Position numbers and translations under genes: made by a program. Shown in pieces: positions 18,318 to 28,789 of a stretch of DNA of 33,889 bases. The stretch is from Acrasis kona. Taxonomy: Eukaryota; Heterolobosea; Eutetramitea; Acrasida; Acrasidae. A model generated the notes under the pieces. It ran no database searches, was not told the origin of the DNA, and saw only the letters and a list, made by a program, of their open reading frames with translations. The stretch covers positions 1 to 33,889 of the forward strand of contig JAOPGA020001307.1 of NCBI GenBank assembly GCA_026419775.2, read 5' to 3'. How positions within the stretch are numbered: the first letter of the stretch is position 1; every line of letters begins with the position of its first letter.

Positions 18318-20366
18318 TTATTTTGCGACAGGAGCATCCACCTTCTTGTGAGACAACAACCAATCGTACAATTTAGGATTACTATACGTTTCCGTCCACA
18401 CATCATGTTCACCTCCCTGATACTTTGTAAACAACACGCCCTCAGCACCAACCTCCTTTAACGCGCCCACCATCTGCTTGGTCGATTCAAAAGGAACGAC
18501 TTCGTCATGAGTGCCATGGAAAGCCCATACAGGTAAGTGCTTGATTAATTCCACCATCCCAATATCCTCATGAACATCTCCACAAATAGGTGCCACCGCA
18601 GCAAAACGATAAGGTTGATCCAAAGCAATGGCCCACGTGCCATGACCGCCCATGCTCATTCCGGTCACATACACTCTATCCAAATCAACTTTGAATTCCT
18701 TCTCCACCTCGTCCAAAATCAATTTCAACTTTTCGACGTCCCACGTATCGCGCTCCAACGGCAATTGCGGACACACGCCAATGAATCCAAAATGAGCGTC
18801 GTCCAACACCACCTTCGGAATGCCATGATCTCTAATCTTCACCAAATCGCTTCCACGTTCGTCCATGCCATGTAAAAACAAAATCATTGGCCATTGTTGA
18901 TTCATGTGTTTCGCATGAAAGTAATTCTTCGGAACGGTCACCAAATAAGGTAGCGCCGATTCCGTATGAGGATACAATTGTGGATGAGGATGATAAATAC
19001 ATTTCAAAAATTCTTCCATCTTGTCTCGACCCCAAATGGATTCCAATCCTCTCCTCATGACCTTTTCTGCAGTTTCGCGTCCGTGGGGACTGACGGCGAC
19101 CACGTCGTAAAATCCCCATCGTTGTCGATTGGGACTGCTCAGCGCGAAAATGCCATCTTGTTGTTGGCTCAGCGCGTCGTGTTGATGTAATTTCAACATG
19201 TGAGAAATGTCATGTTGGTAAGGCAAATTGACCAAGCTCATGAAGGAGACCATGCCTGGTTTGGTGTCGAAAATGTTTTTTGCTAATCGATCGGTCAAAT
19301 GTTTGACGTAAGTGATGGCGTCCGTTCTCATGTTTAATTCCATAAAATGCAGAGGGTTCCACAGGACGTCGATGCCCGCTGGTCCTCTGTATCCAACGTT
19401 CGATAAGGAAGGTGCGACCGTGGACTCCACTTGTTTCATGATGTGATCGCGAACGGTGGAGTTGGAAGATGGGTAGATGGATCCGTAATAACTCATTCCT
19501 GCGCTCTCGTCGTCGTTTTTGACCAATTGGTCGAACATGACCGCGGTGTGATGTTTGTCGTTGGGGTCCACGTAAATGTCCACCACGTGTTCGCTCTCTG
19601 CTGTTTCTGCAAAGATTTCTGCAGCTACCGCTCCTTCTTTATTTATCCATTCTTGAATGGTGTTTTTCCACGACAGGTCGATTTCGTCGTTTGGTAATTT
19701 GGGCCTCAGACGTACTTGTCCTCCTCCGCCGATTCCATGCGGTGCCTTGATGACCACTGTTTGATTCGACTTGTGTTGTTGCTCGACGAATCGTTCGACT
19801 TGTTCGACCGTGGCGAAGGTGCCGCCTGGTAATTGTGTAATGTTGTTGTCGGTACAGAACTGACGGAAGCCGTCCTTGTTGCCGAGGCTTAATAAATCAT
19901 AATTACACTCGGACGTGAGATCGTCGCCTAATCCTGCTTCTTGGAGTGATTTGAGTAGCTCGGCGTCGGACTCATCTGCTTCGAATACGGAGAGGATTAA
20001 CTTCTTCTTGATGATTCCTTCTTGTTGCTTTTGTTTGATGAACGAAACCAAATCATGTTTGCAGTTGATCACCGAACGTAATAGGTTGGTGTCGAACTGC
20101 TTTGGCGTGAATCGTTGAGCGATGGAGAGCTTTAGATTGGATCTCCAGTAATTAAGGTAGGGCTCTTCGATCTCGAGGCTGGTCACCAATACGTCGTGTT
20201 TGTTGGCCAAACACATTGCGTTGCCGTCGCCGGCTTGGCCGATGGGTATGGTTTTTGTTAATGGGTCCAAATCACCTCCTTCGTTGGATTGGTTGTGAAT
20301 GAATAAAAAGGAAAAGTCCTTCTCATGTGTAATGTCTCTTGACTTTTTCAAATCGATTTGACTCAT
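18318..20366 (-). CDS. ATP-grasp ligase fused to an alpha/beta-hydrolase
   Basis: 682 residues from the ATG at 20366 (a TTG extension to 20390 is not used); no intron. Residues 1-420 form a pre-ATP-grasp plus ATP-grasp unit of the peptide-ligase-like type: IPIGQAGDGNAMCLANKHDV, VVIKAPHGIGGGGQVRLR (nucleotide-binding Lys and Gly loop), GYRGPAGIDVLWN and HFMELNMRTDAITY (metal ligands Glu and Asn). Residues from about 480 form an esterase-like alpha/beta-hydrolase: LFLHGMDERG (oxyanion), VTGMSMGGHGTWAIAL (nucleophile Ser in GxSxG), HGTHDEVVPF (Asp) and GGEHDVW (His). An ATP-dependent carboxylate-amine ligase coupled to a hydrolase is inferred; substrates are unknown. No signal peptide, so cytosolic. 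The absence of introns and a more GC-rich codon use leave bacterial origin possible. Confidence 0.85.
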   Translation of the reverse strand: MSQIDLKKSRDITHEKDFSFLFIHNQSNEGGDLDPLTKTIPIGQAGDGNAMCLANKHDVLVTSLEIEEPYLNYWRSNLKLSIAQRFTPKQFDTNLLRSVINCKHDLVSFIKQKQQEGIIKKKLILSVFEADESDAELLKSLQEAGLGDDLTSECNYDLLSLGNKDGFRQFCTDNNITQLPGGTFATVEQVERFVEQQHKSNQTVVIKAPHGIGGGGQVRLRPKLPNDEIDLSWKNTIQEWINKEGAVAAEIFAETAESEHVVDIYVDPNDKHHTAVMFDQLVKNDDESAGMSYYGSIYPSSNSTVRDHIMKQVESTVAPSLSNVGYRGPAGIDVLWNPLHFMELNMRTDAITYVKHLTDRLAKNIFDTKPGMVSFMSLVNLPYQHDISHMLKLHQHDALSQQQDGIFALSSPNRQRWGFYDVVAVSPHGRETAEKVMRRGLESIWGRDKMEEFLKCIYHPHPQLYPHTESALPYLVTVPKNYFHAKHMNQQWPMILFLHGMDERGSDLVKIRDHGIPKVVLDDAHFGFIGVCPQLPLERDTWDVEKLKLILDEVEKEFKVDLDRVYVTGMSMGGHGTWAIALDQPYRFAAVAPICGDVHEDIGMVELIKHLPVWAFHGTHDEVVPFESTKQMVGALKEVGAEGVLFTKYQGGEHDVWTETYSNPKLYDWLLSHKKVDAPVAK

Positions 20367-20950
20367 GTTGCGTTTTATATATTTGATCAAAAAAAATTTT
20401 GGTGATTGTTCTGCGCATTAAAATAGTGTTCTAAAAATATAATTGGTGTACAATTTGGATGATTCATAAAGCAAAAGGGATTTTGAGTTGGAATTGAGGA
20501 GGCTCCGACTGAAAGATTTTTAAATTCCTGACTGAGGGATTACTTGTATGAGGGCAAACCTCTTCTTGATGTAAGAGTAATAATAGTAAGTAAGTAAACA
20601 CCTCGCCGTCACTAGGACGGCTACTTTTATCTCCACGTTTAGGTATACACAGCCAAACGTCGTTGTAGTAATTTAAGTGTGTCTGCACAGTAGGCTCCAC
20701 CTACGGATGCCCGAAGGCAATTGAAGCTGAGCATACAGCCAACATTTAATTTACAAACGCAAGATCTTGAAAGTCAAATAAAGCAAGGAATGTAGGGGAA
20801 GTTAGTACCTAACAAGCTACCTGGAAAGAGTATACAACTTCTAAACGACACTTTCTGGTCTGATGTTGATAATGTTCAACAGCTCTCGGATATCTTAGAT
20901 GTTGACTTGGAAGATTTCTACAGCAGGACAGTGACAACAGTTACAAATAT
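20367..20950. other. Intergenic; start of the repeat-rich half
   Basis: A run TATATAAAAC lies right before the fusion gene's ATG on the minus strand. A perfect 6-bp hairpin (GCCGTC ACTAG GACGGC) is at 20605-20621. A plus-strand stretch about 20850-20950 reads like coding debris (LSDILDVDLEDFYSRT), perhaps belonging to the adjoining LINE. No intact gene seen. Confidence 0.4.
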
Positions 20951-21265
20951 GTGACAACCAACTACTTCATGCAATTGTCCAGGAAATGAAGAGAGTAAGA
21001 TCTTGTGCTCTCAACTATGTTGAAGCCCACTCCAACATACCTGGTAATGAAGAAGCTGACAAACTCGCAAAGCTTGGTTTGAAGAATCACCTTATCAGTG
21101 ATATCTGCCCACCCACTCACCTTGCTTTCGATATTGTTTGTAACGGTGATACGTTACTGGAGCAACAATTCTAATTATGACACTAAATGTCCTCGGTGTC
21201 ATTTATCACATGAAGACCAGCAACATTTGCTACTTGACTGTTGTACAATTGGATGAGGTCCATAT
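20951..21265 (+). mobile_element. LINE fragment: RNase H end plus CCHC motif
   Basis: The plus strand reads LNYVEAHSNIPGNEEADKLA, the C-terminal part of a retroelement RNase H (His, then Asn-Glu-Asp). A frame change later comes TKCPRCHLSHEDQQHLLLDC, a CPRC-x7-H-x4-C zinc motif found at the C-terminus of I/R1/Jockey/Tad-type LINEs. The reverse transcriptase is missing, so this is a dead fragment. It resembles the copy at 24226. Confidence 0.65.
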
Positions 21266-21479
21266 AAGCTAGTTTAGTTGGATATGTAAGTATGGACACT
21301 TTCCATAAATTCAATTACTGTTGGTAATAGAATCACAGGTTCAAACACCATGGGTGTTGAGGTTACCACAGGCTGCGCTGATATGCATCCTTTGAGCTCT
21401 TCAAGTGATGATACCACAGGTATCANTGAAGACCTTACAGGGCGTGATGCTTCAATGAGTTCTGGTATTTTTCAATTGA

Positions 21480-22600
21480 GTTCGCAGAAGGATAGTGTTT
21501 CACATGCTTAAATTCGTTCTTGATGACACGAATGAATTCGCTTATACTTTACTTCTCTGATACTTTGTAATGATCCATGGCTATAATGTATGAATCATAT
21601 ATTTCTTTCCATGTGCAATAGACAGGAAGGTGGACTTCATTGCTGTTAGGCATTGGATCCCCCATTAACTCAACATAAGTTGAGAACCATGAGTGAGCTT
21701 CTGTGTATTTTTTTGACTGTCATTTAGAGCCTTGGTTGCGATGAGGTGAGATAAGTGTACCCGACACAACAGAATTTTTTGCGATATAAAGTTTATGGGG
21801 AGTAGTCATATAAATTTCACAAAATGCTTTTTTACATGTTTCAACTCCATTAGATAACTTATGTAATTTCGTCAAGTTTAATAAATCACGCTTAAACGGC
21901 AAAATTCATTTTTCAGACGAATTTCGTTTCGATTTTACAGAGCACTTATAGAAAATGATAATTAATTTCTACAAATTGTCAATTTTATAAAACATTGTTA
22001 TTTATTGGATAACTGGTTCACGATATGTTGAAGAGTGCTCGTGATTGATTTTACATCGTTTTTAAGAGACTCCATGTCCTCTTCTATGGATTTCTGTGAC
22101 ATTTTGACAACCTCAATATCATCCTGAGCTTTTTTGATGTCAGCAACCGTATCTTCATCCAACCTCCAGAGAGCATCATAAACTGAGAATCTGCTTCATC
22201 CCTCTCAGCCATCTTCAAAAAACATTTCGACTTTGCTTAAGTGTGCGAGTTCACATCTTCGTCCTTATGACCTATATTGCTGAAATGGTTTGTTGTAATA
22301 CTCAGGTTACTGCCAAATGTATTTTTGTGGAACCCTTATGATAGAGAGGATTGCAAATTGAGGATGATTCTAGATTCACTTGCTCATCGACTGCAAAAGC
22401 GTAAATCAAGGGGCTTAGACTTGAGAATAGATCTTGGTATAGGTTACCAATATCGGCTAGTTCTTTGTCACAAGGCTCTTGGTCTTCAATGTTGTGTGTG
22501 ATTGTGGTGCCAATTGTGTATCTGTTTCCAACAAAGTCTCGCCTCCAACCAGCAGCATACATTTTTGGAGAAGACTGAGCCCTATTTCCTTTCACTTCAA
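21480..22600 (-). pseudogene. Degenerate unclassified transposon coding relic
   Basis: Several minus-strand stretches read as protein and follow each other: MKGNRAQSSPKMYAAGWRRD (22595 leftward), a coiled-coil piece (DIEVVKMSQKSIEEDMESLK, about 22000-22150), LLNLTKLHKLSNGVETCKKA (21902 leftward) and HLPVYCTWKEIYDSY then FIRVIKNEFKHVKHYPS (to about 21500). The last motif, a phi-x-phi-F-K-H-V-K segment, recalls DDE transposases. No piece is long or conserved enough to name the family. Frames shift between pieces. An N lies at 21426. Plus-strand 21300-21511 is also open for about 60 codons, probably by chance. Confidence 0.35.
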
Positions 22601-24225
22601 GACGTACTAAAGTTTGGTGATGCAGCTTCTGTGAGGTATTTTAATATGTTTTAAAAAGTTCATTATTCACGGTATGACTAGCAACGCCTCGTTGGTATTG
22701 TGGTCTACAACCACTGTCCCTTACTTCAAGTTATTTTAAATCCATTCTGTTTGTATGCTTTCTCAAAGTCCACGTATGAAACAGTACGGCCTTATATAAG
22801 GAGTTTTGTATGCACTCAACAAACGTATACATTATTCATTGTACACTACATGTGATAAAAATTGATGAGTATATTTTCACTTACAGTTTTCTTGGCTGTA
22901 TCAATTTATTCAGCAATTTGTGCTTTTTTATCCTTTTTACGATTAAATGCCTCTTCTTACTCATCGCACGTTGTGTCATTGCGGGATCGCTCATGTTTGT
23001 TTTGTAATGTTGTGGTGATATGTTTTTTAACCGCCATGGATATAATTAGGGTCAATCAATGTGAATTTACTGCTACATGCTTAACAAAGATGCCATGACG
23101 ACACCTCTGCCCCATTCACATTGTTTCCTGACAATATATTTCAAACAAGTTGACCAAAAAGTTTGATTCAACCGGTCGCATCGGATGAAAGTACTAAGTA
23201 CACCAGTAACTGCTTCTGTATAGTAGCTTTTGATGGCTAACTCTATTTAAATCTTTGAAGTAAATAATAAAAACTGTTGACTATTTTGTAATGACTCACT
23301 CAACTGGATGATAACGATGTAAAAGGAAGACCATATGCTGCCAGTAACCAACTTTTCAACATGATGGATGTACCACAAATAAAAAATGACCAAAAGTAAC
23401 CAAGTGAGGATGTTAGCTTTAACTTAGTACTTCAGTGGAACTATAATTTGAATAAATTTACTCAAATAGCAAGGTTGAATTATAAGTCTGGTGCTTACGG
23501 AAAAAGTTTACATTGTACCAGGACTGAAAATATCAATACTAAGAGATATTGAATCCTTAGCAGTAAATTAGTATAGCATAGGTGGTATACTACCATCATA
23601 TCTGTTTATAAAACTAAAATTCTGTTGATTTTGAGTTTTGACTTTTTACTCAAAAAAGAACCTTCAACGATATTGAATTAAAGATGATGCAAGAAGAGTC
23701 AGCATTTGTGCTTGAAAACCTTATCGGTACTTTCTCAGATGGAACTAAAGCTTTTGAGAAGGTTAGGAACAGGATGGTACTGAGTGTTGAAGATGACTTA
23801 CTTCTATGCTCTGGTCAAATTATTCAAACCAAAAAAAATGCTGGGGCTGAAATATTTGTTAATATGTGCCCAGTATTTTGAGGAGCAGGATGATGTAATT
23901 CTGCATTTAATATGTTTTGACACTTTGAATGTAGAATTTATTAACTTTGATGACTGGTCAGACAAAGGGTTGGATGACAAGAAGTACCCATTCCAACCTG
24001 AGTCAAATCGAAATAAATATAATCATTAATCCATTTTTGTTCAATTTAACCACAAAACCATTTTGTTCATTCAACCTCGCAAACAACAACAAACAGATGC
24101 CCGACACTAATGGATTGGTTTGCTCTGATAATGATAATGTTAACTCTAACAGTCCAACAATTGGTGTTGTTACTGATATTACTTTGTTACATGATTAAAT
24201 AGTGTGTTAAAACTTTCCACACTCC
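22601..24225. other. Unassigned AT-rich sequence
   Basis: Two overlapping plus-strand frames at 23684-23881 and 23784-24029 contain protein-like text (ESAFVLENLIGTFSDGTKAF; VILHLICFDTLNVEFINFDD), possibly one decayed coding piece with a frame change. Elsewhere only short frames rich in Phe, Leu and Ile appear (22810-23098). No family recognised and no RNA gene seen. Confidence 0.3.
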
Positions 24226-24940
24226 TCTGTCCGTAGTGCAGTCTCCGACTACCTTCTGTCCACCATCTCCAACTCCTCTGACTACAAATATAATATTCTC
24301 CATGATGAATATAATATTAAAGCCAGCGTTGACACCAACCTTATGTCACAACCCAAACAGATCTTTCTCCTCCGTCTCCGTTCCAATCAACTCTGCACAC
24401 TTTCTAAAATGCAGTATTGGGACAACAACAACCATATTAGCAACACCAAATGCCCGAGGTGTTGTTTGCAACATGAGGACCAATCTCATGTTCTTTTAAA
24501 TTGTCGCAAAAATTTGCCATACACTTATGATGCAATGCGATCAATCAATGACCTGATTCGAAGCAACATGCTGCCAGGATCACTCATAAAGGGCTCTTTT
24601 AAATTCTGGGGTCTTCCATTCACACTATACCAAAGTGGTTTTGATTTTGACGAACATCCTTCGACTGACAAACGCAAAGCTACTATTTATGCTAGTTTAC
24701 TTGGTTACACTAGTATGGATGTTGTTAAGCGCTTCTCAAACAAGATACCAGTCAAAAAGCCACTCCAAGTGTTGAGGAAGATATCAACAATCTTGATGGA
24801 AACCTCTTACTCCATCTGGCACGCGCGCTGCGCAACCCATGCCATCAAATCCGCCAAGCTAGGCGGACCTTCAGCTGTATAGAGTCATTTATACATATGT
24901 AAATAATTTCTAATAAAGCTTGTCGCAGAATGCGATTTAT
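24226..24940 (+). mobile_element. 5'-truncated LINE, C-terminus and 3' UTR
   Basis: An open frame up to 24882 reads SVRSAVSDYLLSTISNSSDY, then QIFLLRLRSNQLCTLSKMQY, TKCPRCCLQHEDQSHVLLNC (CCHC motif) and PLQVLRKISTILMETSYSIW. This is the conserved tail of a LINE ORF2 downstream of RNase H. Behind the stop comes a short 3' UTR with AATAAA (about 24911) and an A-run (about 24939). The upstream end falls at ACTTTCCACAC, a motif otherwise seen at the Crypton ends. The best-preserved copy of this LINE tail in the window. Confidence 0.65.
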
Positions 24941-26057
24941 AAAAAAAATGACTGCTTTATTTCTTTTTTTAGACATCAGTTGAATTCTAGCATTATTGAA
25001 CAAAATTAAGTCATTTAGCAACTTGATACCTTTCATACCAAGGAAGCGCAATGTATGAGCTTCTATAGTATTGTAGCATATAATTAGAATATAAGCAAGC
25101 TGGTTTGNAGAAGAGGTGTTACTTGGTNTTCAATGCAAACGTCTCTAGATTTTACAAGAACAAATAGGTTTCAATTATTTGATTGAACGTTAGTGGCACC
25201 TGTGCCTGTCAAGTTTTAATTACATATTATACAATTAAATAATAATTTCAATGTATGTGTTAAGGTATCTACCTAGGTCAGTTGCGAGAATGAAATTGTT
25301 TGTGAATAAATAAATGCCTCCAAATCTTAAAAATTTCTATATAGACAAGAAGTGTGCTTCTAAATTGTGAAAAATTTGCCATACACTTATGATGCAATGT
25401 GATCAATTAATGACCTGATTCAAAGCAACATGCTGCCTGGCTAGCAACATAATAATCTATCCACTACGGAGCACAAAAAATATTGGATATCCTTCAAGTA
25501 CAGTTGAGCGTAACTAATGACAGACCTGCCAAGTTTGCAGGAAGTCAAGCAACTTGCTTGATGGTGACTAATTGGTTGGATTAAAAACATTGTGTTTTGT
25601 TGCTGCATAATCTGACTATGTTTGTTACACGTCAGCTTTATGGATTGCAGATTGCCGTGCAGATTCTTTTGAATTCTGAGATTTGTTTCGTCTAATTGAA
25701 TGAAATTGTATTAACTCTTTTGAACCCACCAAAAAATAGACTCTTAGATTGTCATAAAATGGTGTTTGCAGCTATAAAAATGCATTTTTACCTCAGAAAA
25801 AAACCAAAAAGTATGTATACTTCCGCTACTTTTTACTGATATTGTTGGTGTGTCGAGTAGGGCAGGATTAGAGCTTCAAGAAAATGATATTTATATGGCT
25901 GAATAGTGTTTAATGTTTTGTCAAAGACACTATATCATCAAGGATTTACCTTGAAATCAAGCTTAATTCCAATTTTCAAATTGACAAGTTGACTTGATTT
26001 TTGGTGTGATTATTCAAAGGGTTAATAAAGTAAAAAAGAATTAACATGAAAATCTTC
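24941..26057. other. Unassigned AT-rich sequence with N bases
   Basis: Apart from the LINE scrap at 25368-25445 I see no coding or RNA feature. Two unresolved bases (25108, 25128) mark poor sequence. Confidence 0.4.
25368..25445 (+). repeat. Short second copy of the LINE tail
   Basis: About 75 bases repeat 24504-24580 with few changes (shared ATTTGCCATACACTTATGAT; CAACATGCTGCC). It ends abruptly at both sides. A relic of another insertion of the same LINE family. Confidence 0.75.
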
Positions 26058-26186
26058 TTTTTTTATTTGTGTAGAAAGTTTTTTACAATATAAGCTTATT
26101 TTTACAGCCCATGGAACAGACGGATTTTTGCGGAGGGCTGTCCGCAGGTGTTTGGAAAGTGGCCGCAGACGTTTGGAAAGTAAATT

Positions 26187-26257
26187 CTACAACTTTATTG
26201 TTATGGTACAGTTGTTGCAGTTATTAAAGTTAAATACCGGTTGATGTTTGGGAGCTG
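26187..26257 (-). pseudogene. Split-off C-terminal tail of the recombinase, copy A
   Basis: On the far side of the TIR insertion the recombinase frame continues for about 23 codons to a TAG and ends TITIKL. Copy B ends NITIKL at the same place relative to the shared 3' end. Confidence 0.6.
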
Positions 26258-26280
26258 TTCTAATCGGCGAGAAAATTGGT
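26258..26280 (+). repeat. Left terminal inverted repeat
   Basis: TTCTAATCGGCGAGAA followed by AATTGGT; the reverse complement lies at 27994-28016 with one mismatch. Confidence 0.85.
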
Positions 26281-26467
26281 TTATTTAGAATCTATTTAGT
26301 AAACCAAAAAAAAATGGACTAAAATAACCAAATTGAAAAATCAGAGTAATAAACCAGTCTAATTAACCTCAAAAAAAAACAGTTTTTAAAGGACTCGCTC
26401 TCTATGGTTATTGACTATCTGCTACAACAAATGAAAAAATCCTGTAAAATAATCAATGTTTATTGAA

Positions 26468-27241
26468 TTAATAAAATGTACAGATATATTCGTCATCTTC
26501 TCTTTCAGCAATAAGAACTGGGACAACATTACTGCCATGAATACAACAATCTTTTTTTATAATGTGGCTAGTATCAACCAATGGACACATATTTGTCGAT
26601 TGTACATCGTTGCATTTATACTGATCAACAAATACAGCAGGGCAAATAATACCTGATTTGAACACCCAGAACTCAATATTTGTAATTATCCCAAATTCAT
26701 TTTCTGTATTTTGAATTGAAACATGGTCATTGACTGTAATTGTGGTTCTGTCCCGTGTAAATGATTTAAGGCAGTATATTTGAACAAGGTTATCATGCTT
26801 CAAGACCCACTTATTTTTATATGCATAACTCTCATATTTCAACTTGTCTGAGTCTTGTATCAATATTGCATCACACTTTAGGAACTTGTAATTGCTATCA
26901 ATTTTCACTGAATCTTGGTTCTTTTTTTTATACATTGTCTCAGGGTAATAATAGCGAAGTGTGTCCTTAATCTCTGTTATTTTAGTTGCAAACTCAACGC
27001 CAGTTGCTGTAGATTGACCAGCTAACTTCTTCATTGGGACATGATAATGTTCAAATGGTTTCGTATGATATGTACAAGGAGGACCAAACTTTAAAGCTTT
27101 ATCAAACATATGTTGCATTGTATGGAACTTTATATAATTAGCTGCATCCTTTCTAAATAGTTTTATATACTGCGCTGCATATCGCTTGTATACTTTTCTA
27201 GCAAACTCAATATCATCAGTTCCAAGATTTGAGTTGTACAT
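26468..27241 (-). CDS. TNP2-like transposase tail protein
   Basis: 257-residue open frame with an ATG at 27241. The N-terminal part contains KFHTMQHMFDKALKFGPP and then TKPFEHYHVPMKKLAG: the H-x3-H, GP, FE and K pattern found downstream of the catalytic core in TNP2/CACTA-type transposases. The C-terminal part (IQNTENEFGIITNIEFWVF, then a Cys/His-containing end) matches the usual tail module. The core with the catalytic acids is missing. It could be a remnant or a retained accessory protein. The frame is intact, which suggests a fairly recent insertion. Confidence 0.6.
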   Translation of the reverse strand: MYNSNLGTDDIEFARKVYKRYAAQYIKLFRKDAANYIKFHTMQHMFDKALKFGPPCTYHTKPFEHYHVPMKKLAGQSTATGVEFATKITEIKDTLRYYYPETMYKKKNQDSVKIDSNYKFLKCDAILIQDSDKLKYESYAYKNKWVLKHDNLVQIYCLKSFTRDRTTITVNDHVSIQNTENEFGIITNIEFWVFKSGIICPAVFVDQYKCNDVQSTNMCPLVDTSHIIKKDCCIHGSNVVPVLIAEREDDEYICTFY

Positions 27242-27395
27242 TATTCAATAATAGAGCAAATGATCTATATAACATTGAAAATGTTCTTTTTTAAGAAGGG
27301 TATCAAAAACCAGTGGGGATATTCTTATGAAATCTGACCAGTTATCTCCATCCCAGTTACCACGATCTTTAAATGAGATTGATTTCAATTTAGAA

Positions 27396-27770
27396 TTAAA
27401 TTTCAATTTTTTCAAATCTAAAATGTTGAGATTTTATGTACTTGTAACACTTACTATTTTCAATTGCATCTTCATCAACAATCTTATTTGTGACCATTAG
27501 CTCAATATGATGTTTTGAAAAGTTCCCAAGTACTTCAATATGAAAAATATCACCTGGACAACACTGATGAATATCAAAATTGTATGGGTCAGTTGACAAT
27601 AACCAAAAGCTGTTAAATTGACATTGGACTGAGGATGACAAAAGCGAGGATGAGGAAGTGGACGAGGATAGTTCGGATGCTGAGGATGATTTGGAGGATG
27701 ATTCAATCGAAGAATAATAAACTTTAATTACCCTATATAATTTGTTACATTTATTTGAACATTGTTGCAA
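27396..27770. other. Ser-rich (minus) or acidic (plus) open stretch in the TIR element
   Basis: The minus frame starts at a TTG and has a run of Ser (SSIESSSKSSSASELSSS). The plus strand of the same run encodes an acidic tail (DKSEDEEVDEDSSDAEDD) ending at a stop. Repetitive GAGGATGA-type sequence makes both frames look coding. I cannot choose; neither has a recognised domain. Confidence 0.3.
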
Positions 27771-27993
27771 GTGCTAATTTAGCGTTAAATTCCAATACTG
27801 CATAGTCTTATAAACCAGTTTTATTGCACCATCTGATACTGTCTATTTGGCCAGTTTATAGCTGGTTTTTTAAGCTGTTAAAACTGGTATATATAAACCA
27901 ATTCTTCAATTGGTGTAGTTAGAATTTCGGATTAAAAAAAAACCGGTTTTTTAGTCTGGTTTGCCTTCGAAATTAAAAAATTGGGGTTGTAAC

Positions 27994-28016
27994 ACCAATT
28001 TTCTCGCTGATTAGAA
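27994..28016 (-). repeat. Right terminal inverted repeat
   Basis: Reverse complement of 26258-26280 with one mismatch. Its last bases TTCTAA (minus) supply the stop that now ends the interrupted recombinase frame. Confidence 0.85.
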
Positions 28017-28338
28017 TGTTTCTTTAATGATATCAGGATCCTTCATTACATTCAAATCTTTTGAACTAGTCCCCTCATTTGGTGTTGCAATAACCCTATC
28101 GGCAACATTATTAAAATGATTATGAATTTTGTTACATGTATTTCTATGCACTAATTCATTATTATCCTTGTATTTCTCCATTGATGATGGATTTGCCCAT
28201 CTGCCCAATTTTGCCAGTTCTGTATTTGTAATGACATCATATGCGTTGGCACATATGGTTGTCACAGAGCGTCGCTCACTGTGTCCAGTAAACCTAACCA
28301 ATCCAATTCATGTTAAAGCATCTAAACAATTTGCCAAC

Positions 28339-28353
28339 CAAATATAAGTCTTT
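28339..28353 (+). repeat. 15-bp target-site duplication, left copy
   Basis: CAAATATAAGTCTTT; the right copy at 28775-28789 is CAAATATGAGTCTTT. Confidence 0.75.
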
Positions 28354-28774
28354 GGGCCTTCAGATGTGCGAGAAAGAACAAACTAGTGCAGTTAAACTAG
28401 AGTGGGTTGAGGGACATGCCGCGATCGAACTAAACGAAGCAGCTGATGGTCACAGCAAGGATGGAAGACTACAGAGAGATAGCATCATTGATGTACCACA
28501 CCTTATAAAAAGCGTAATCAAAGAATTTATCTGGGTGTATCAGGGTGACATCTGTCTGGATATCTCAAAAATCACTCACCAGAAAATCTGATCCGAAAAG
28601 GCATTGTTTAAGATTAATCCAGTATTTGCACCAGCACTAATTCAACCATTTATGAGTAATGTATATACACTAGACATATGGAGCACATCATTACCGGCGG
28701 CCGTCTCTAGCATTCACGGAAACCACACTACACCAGAACAAGCAAATACTCTAAATGGCCTTGGCCTAAATAAA
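28354..28774 (+). mobile_element. Retroelement RNase H fragment inserted in the Crypton
   Basis: 421 bases bounded by the 15-bp duplication. The plus strand reads QMCEKEQTSAVKLEWVEGHA and IELNEAADGHSKDG, the last strand and helix of an RNase H with Glu/Asp and His in place, then about 100 codons of unrecognised text. It is 5'-truncated and ends TAAATAAA without a long A tail. The duplication length fits target-primed (LINE-type) integration. It differs from the RNase H at 20951, so it is from another family. Confidence 0.6.
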
Positions 28775-28789
28775 CAAATATGAGTCTTT
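28775..28789 (+). repeat. 15-bp target-site duplication, right copy
   Basis: One mismatch to 28339-28353. Confidence 0.75.

Larger units (their letters stand above)
26258..28016 (-). mobile_element. TIR DNA transposon nested in the Crypton
   Basis: 1,759 bases bounded by 23-bp inverted repeats (22 of 23 match) starting TTCTAATC and ending AAAATTGGT. Two bases TG flank each end (26256-26257 and 28017-28018), a possible 2-bp target duplication. Subterminal regions are full of AAACCAG-like words on both sides, typical of transposase-binding repeats. It carries a minus-strand frame with a TNP2-type tail (26468-27241), so it is related to CACTA/EnSpm elements, although the termini are not CACTA. 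The catalytic domain is absent, so it is a deletion derivative. Confidence 0.7.

Noticed and set aside
20605-20621. Terminator or attenuator hairpin
   Set aside because: A 6-bp stem with 5-base loop in intergenic DNA of a eukaryote; no gene or T-run is linked to it.
21335-21360. tRNA-like box B (GGTTCAAACACC)
   Set aside because: No matching A box or cloverleaf upstream; it lies in transposon debris. No tRNA or rRNA gene was found anywhere in the window by eye.
21300-21511. Plus-strand frame with SSSSDDTTG-type text
   Set aside because: No domain, contains an N, and overlaps a more protein-like minus-strand relic.
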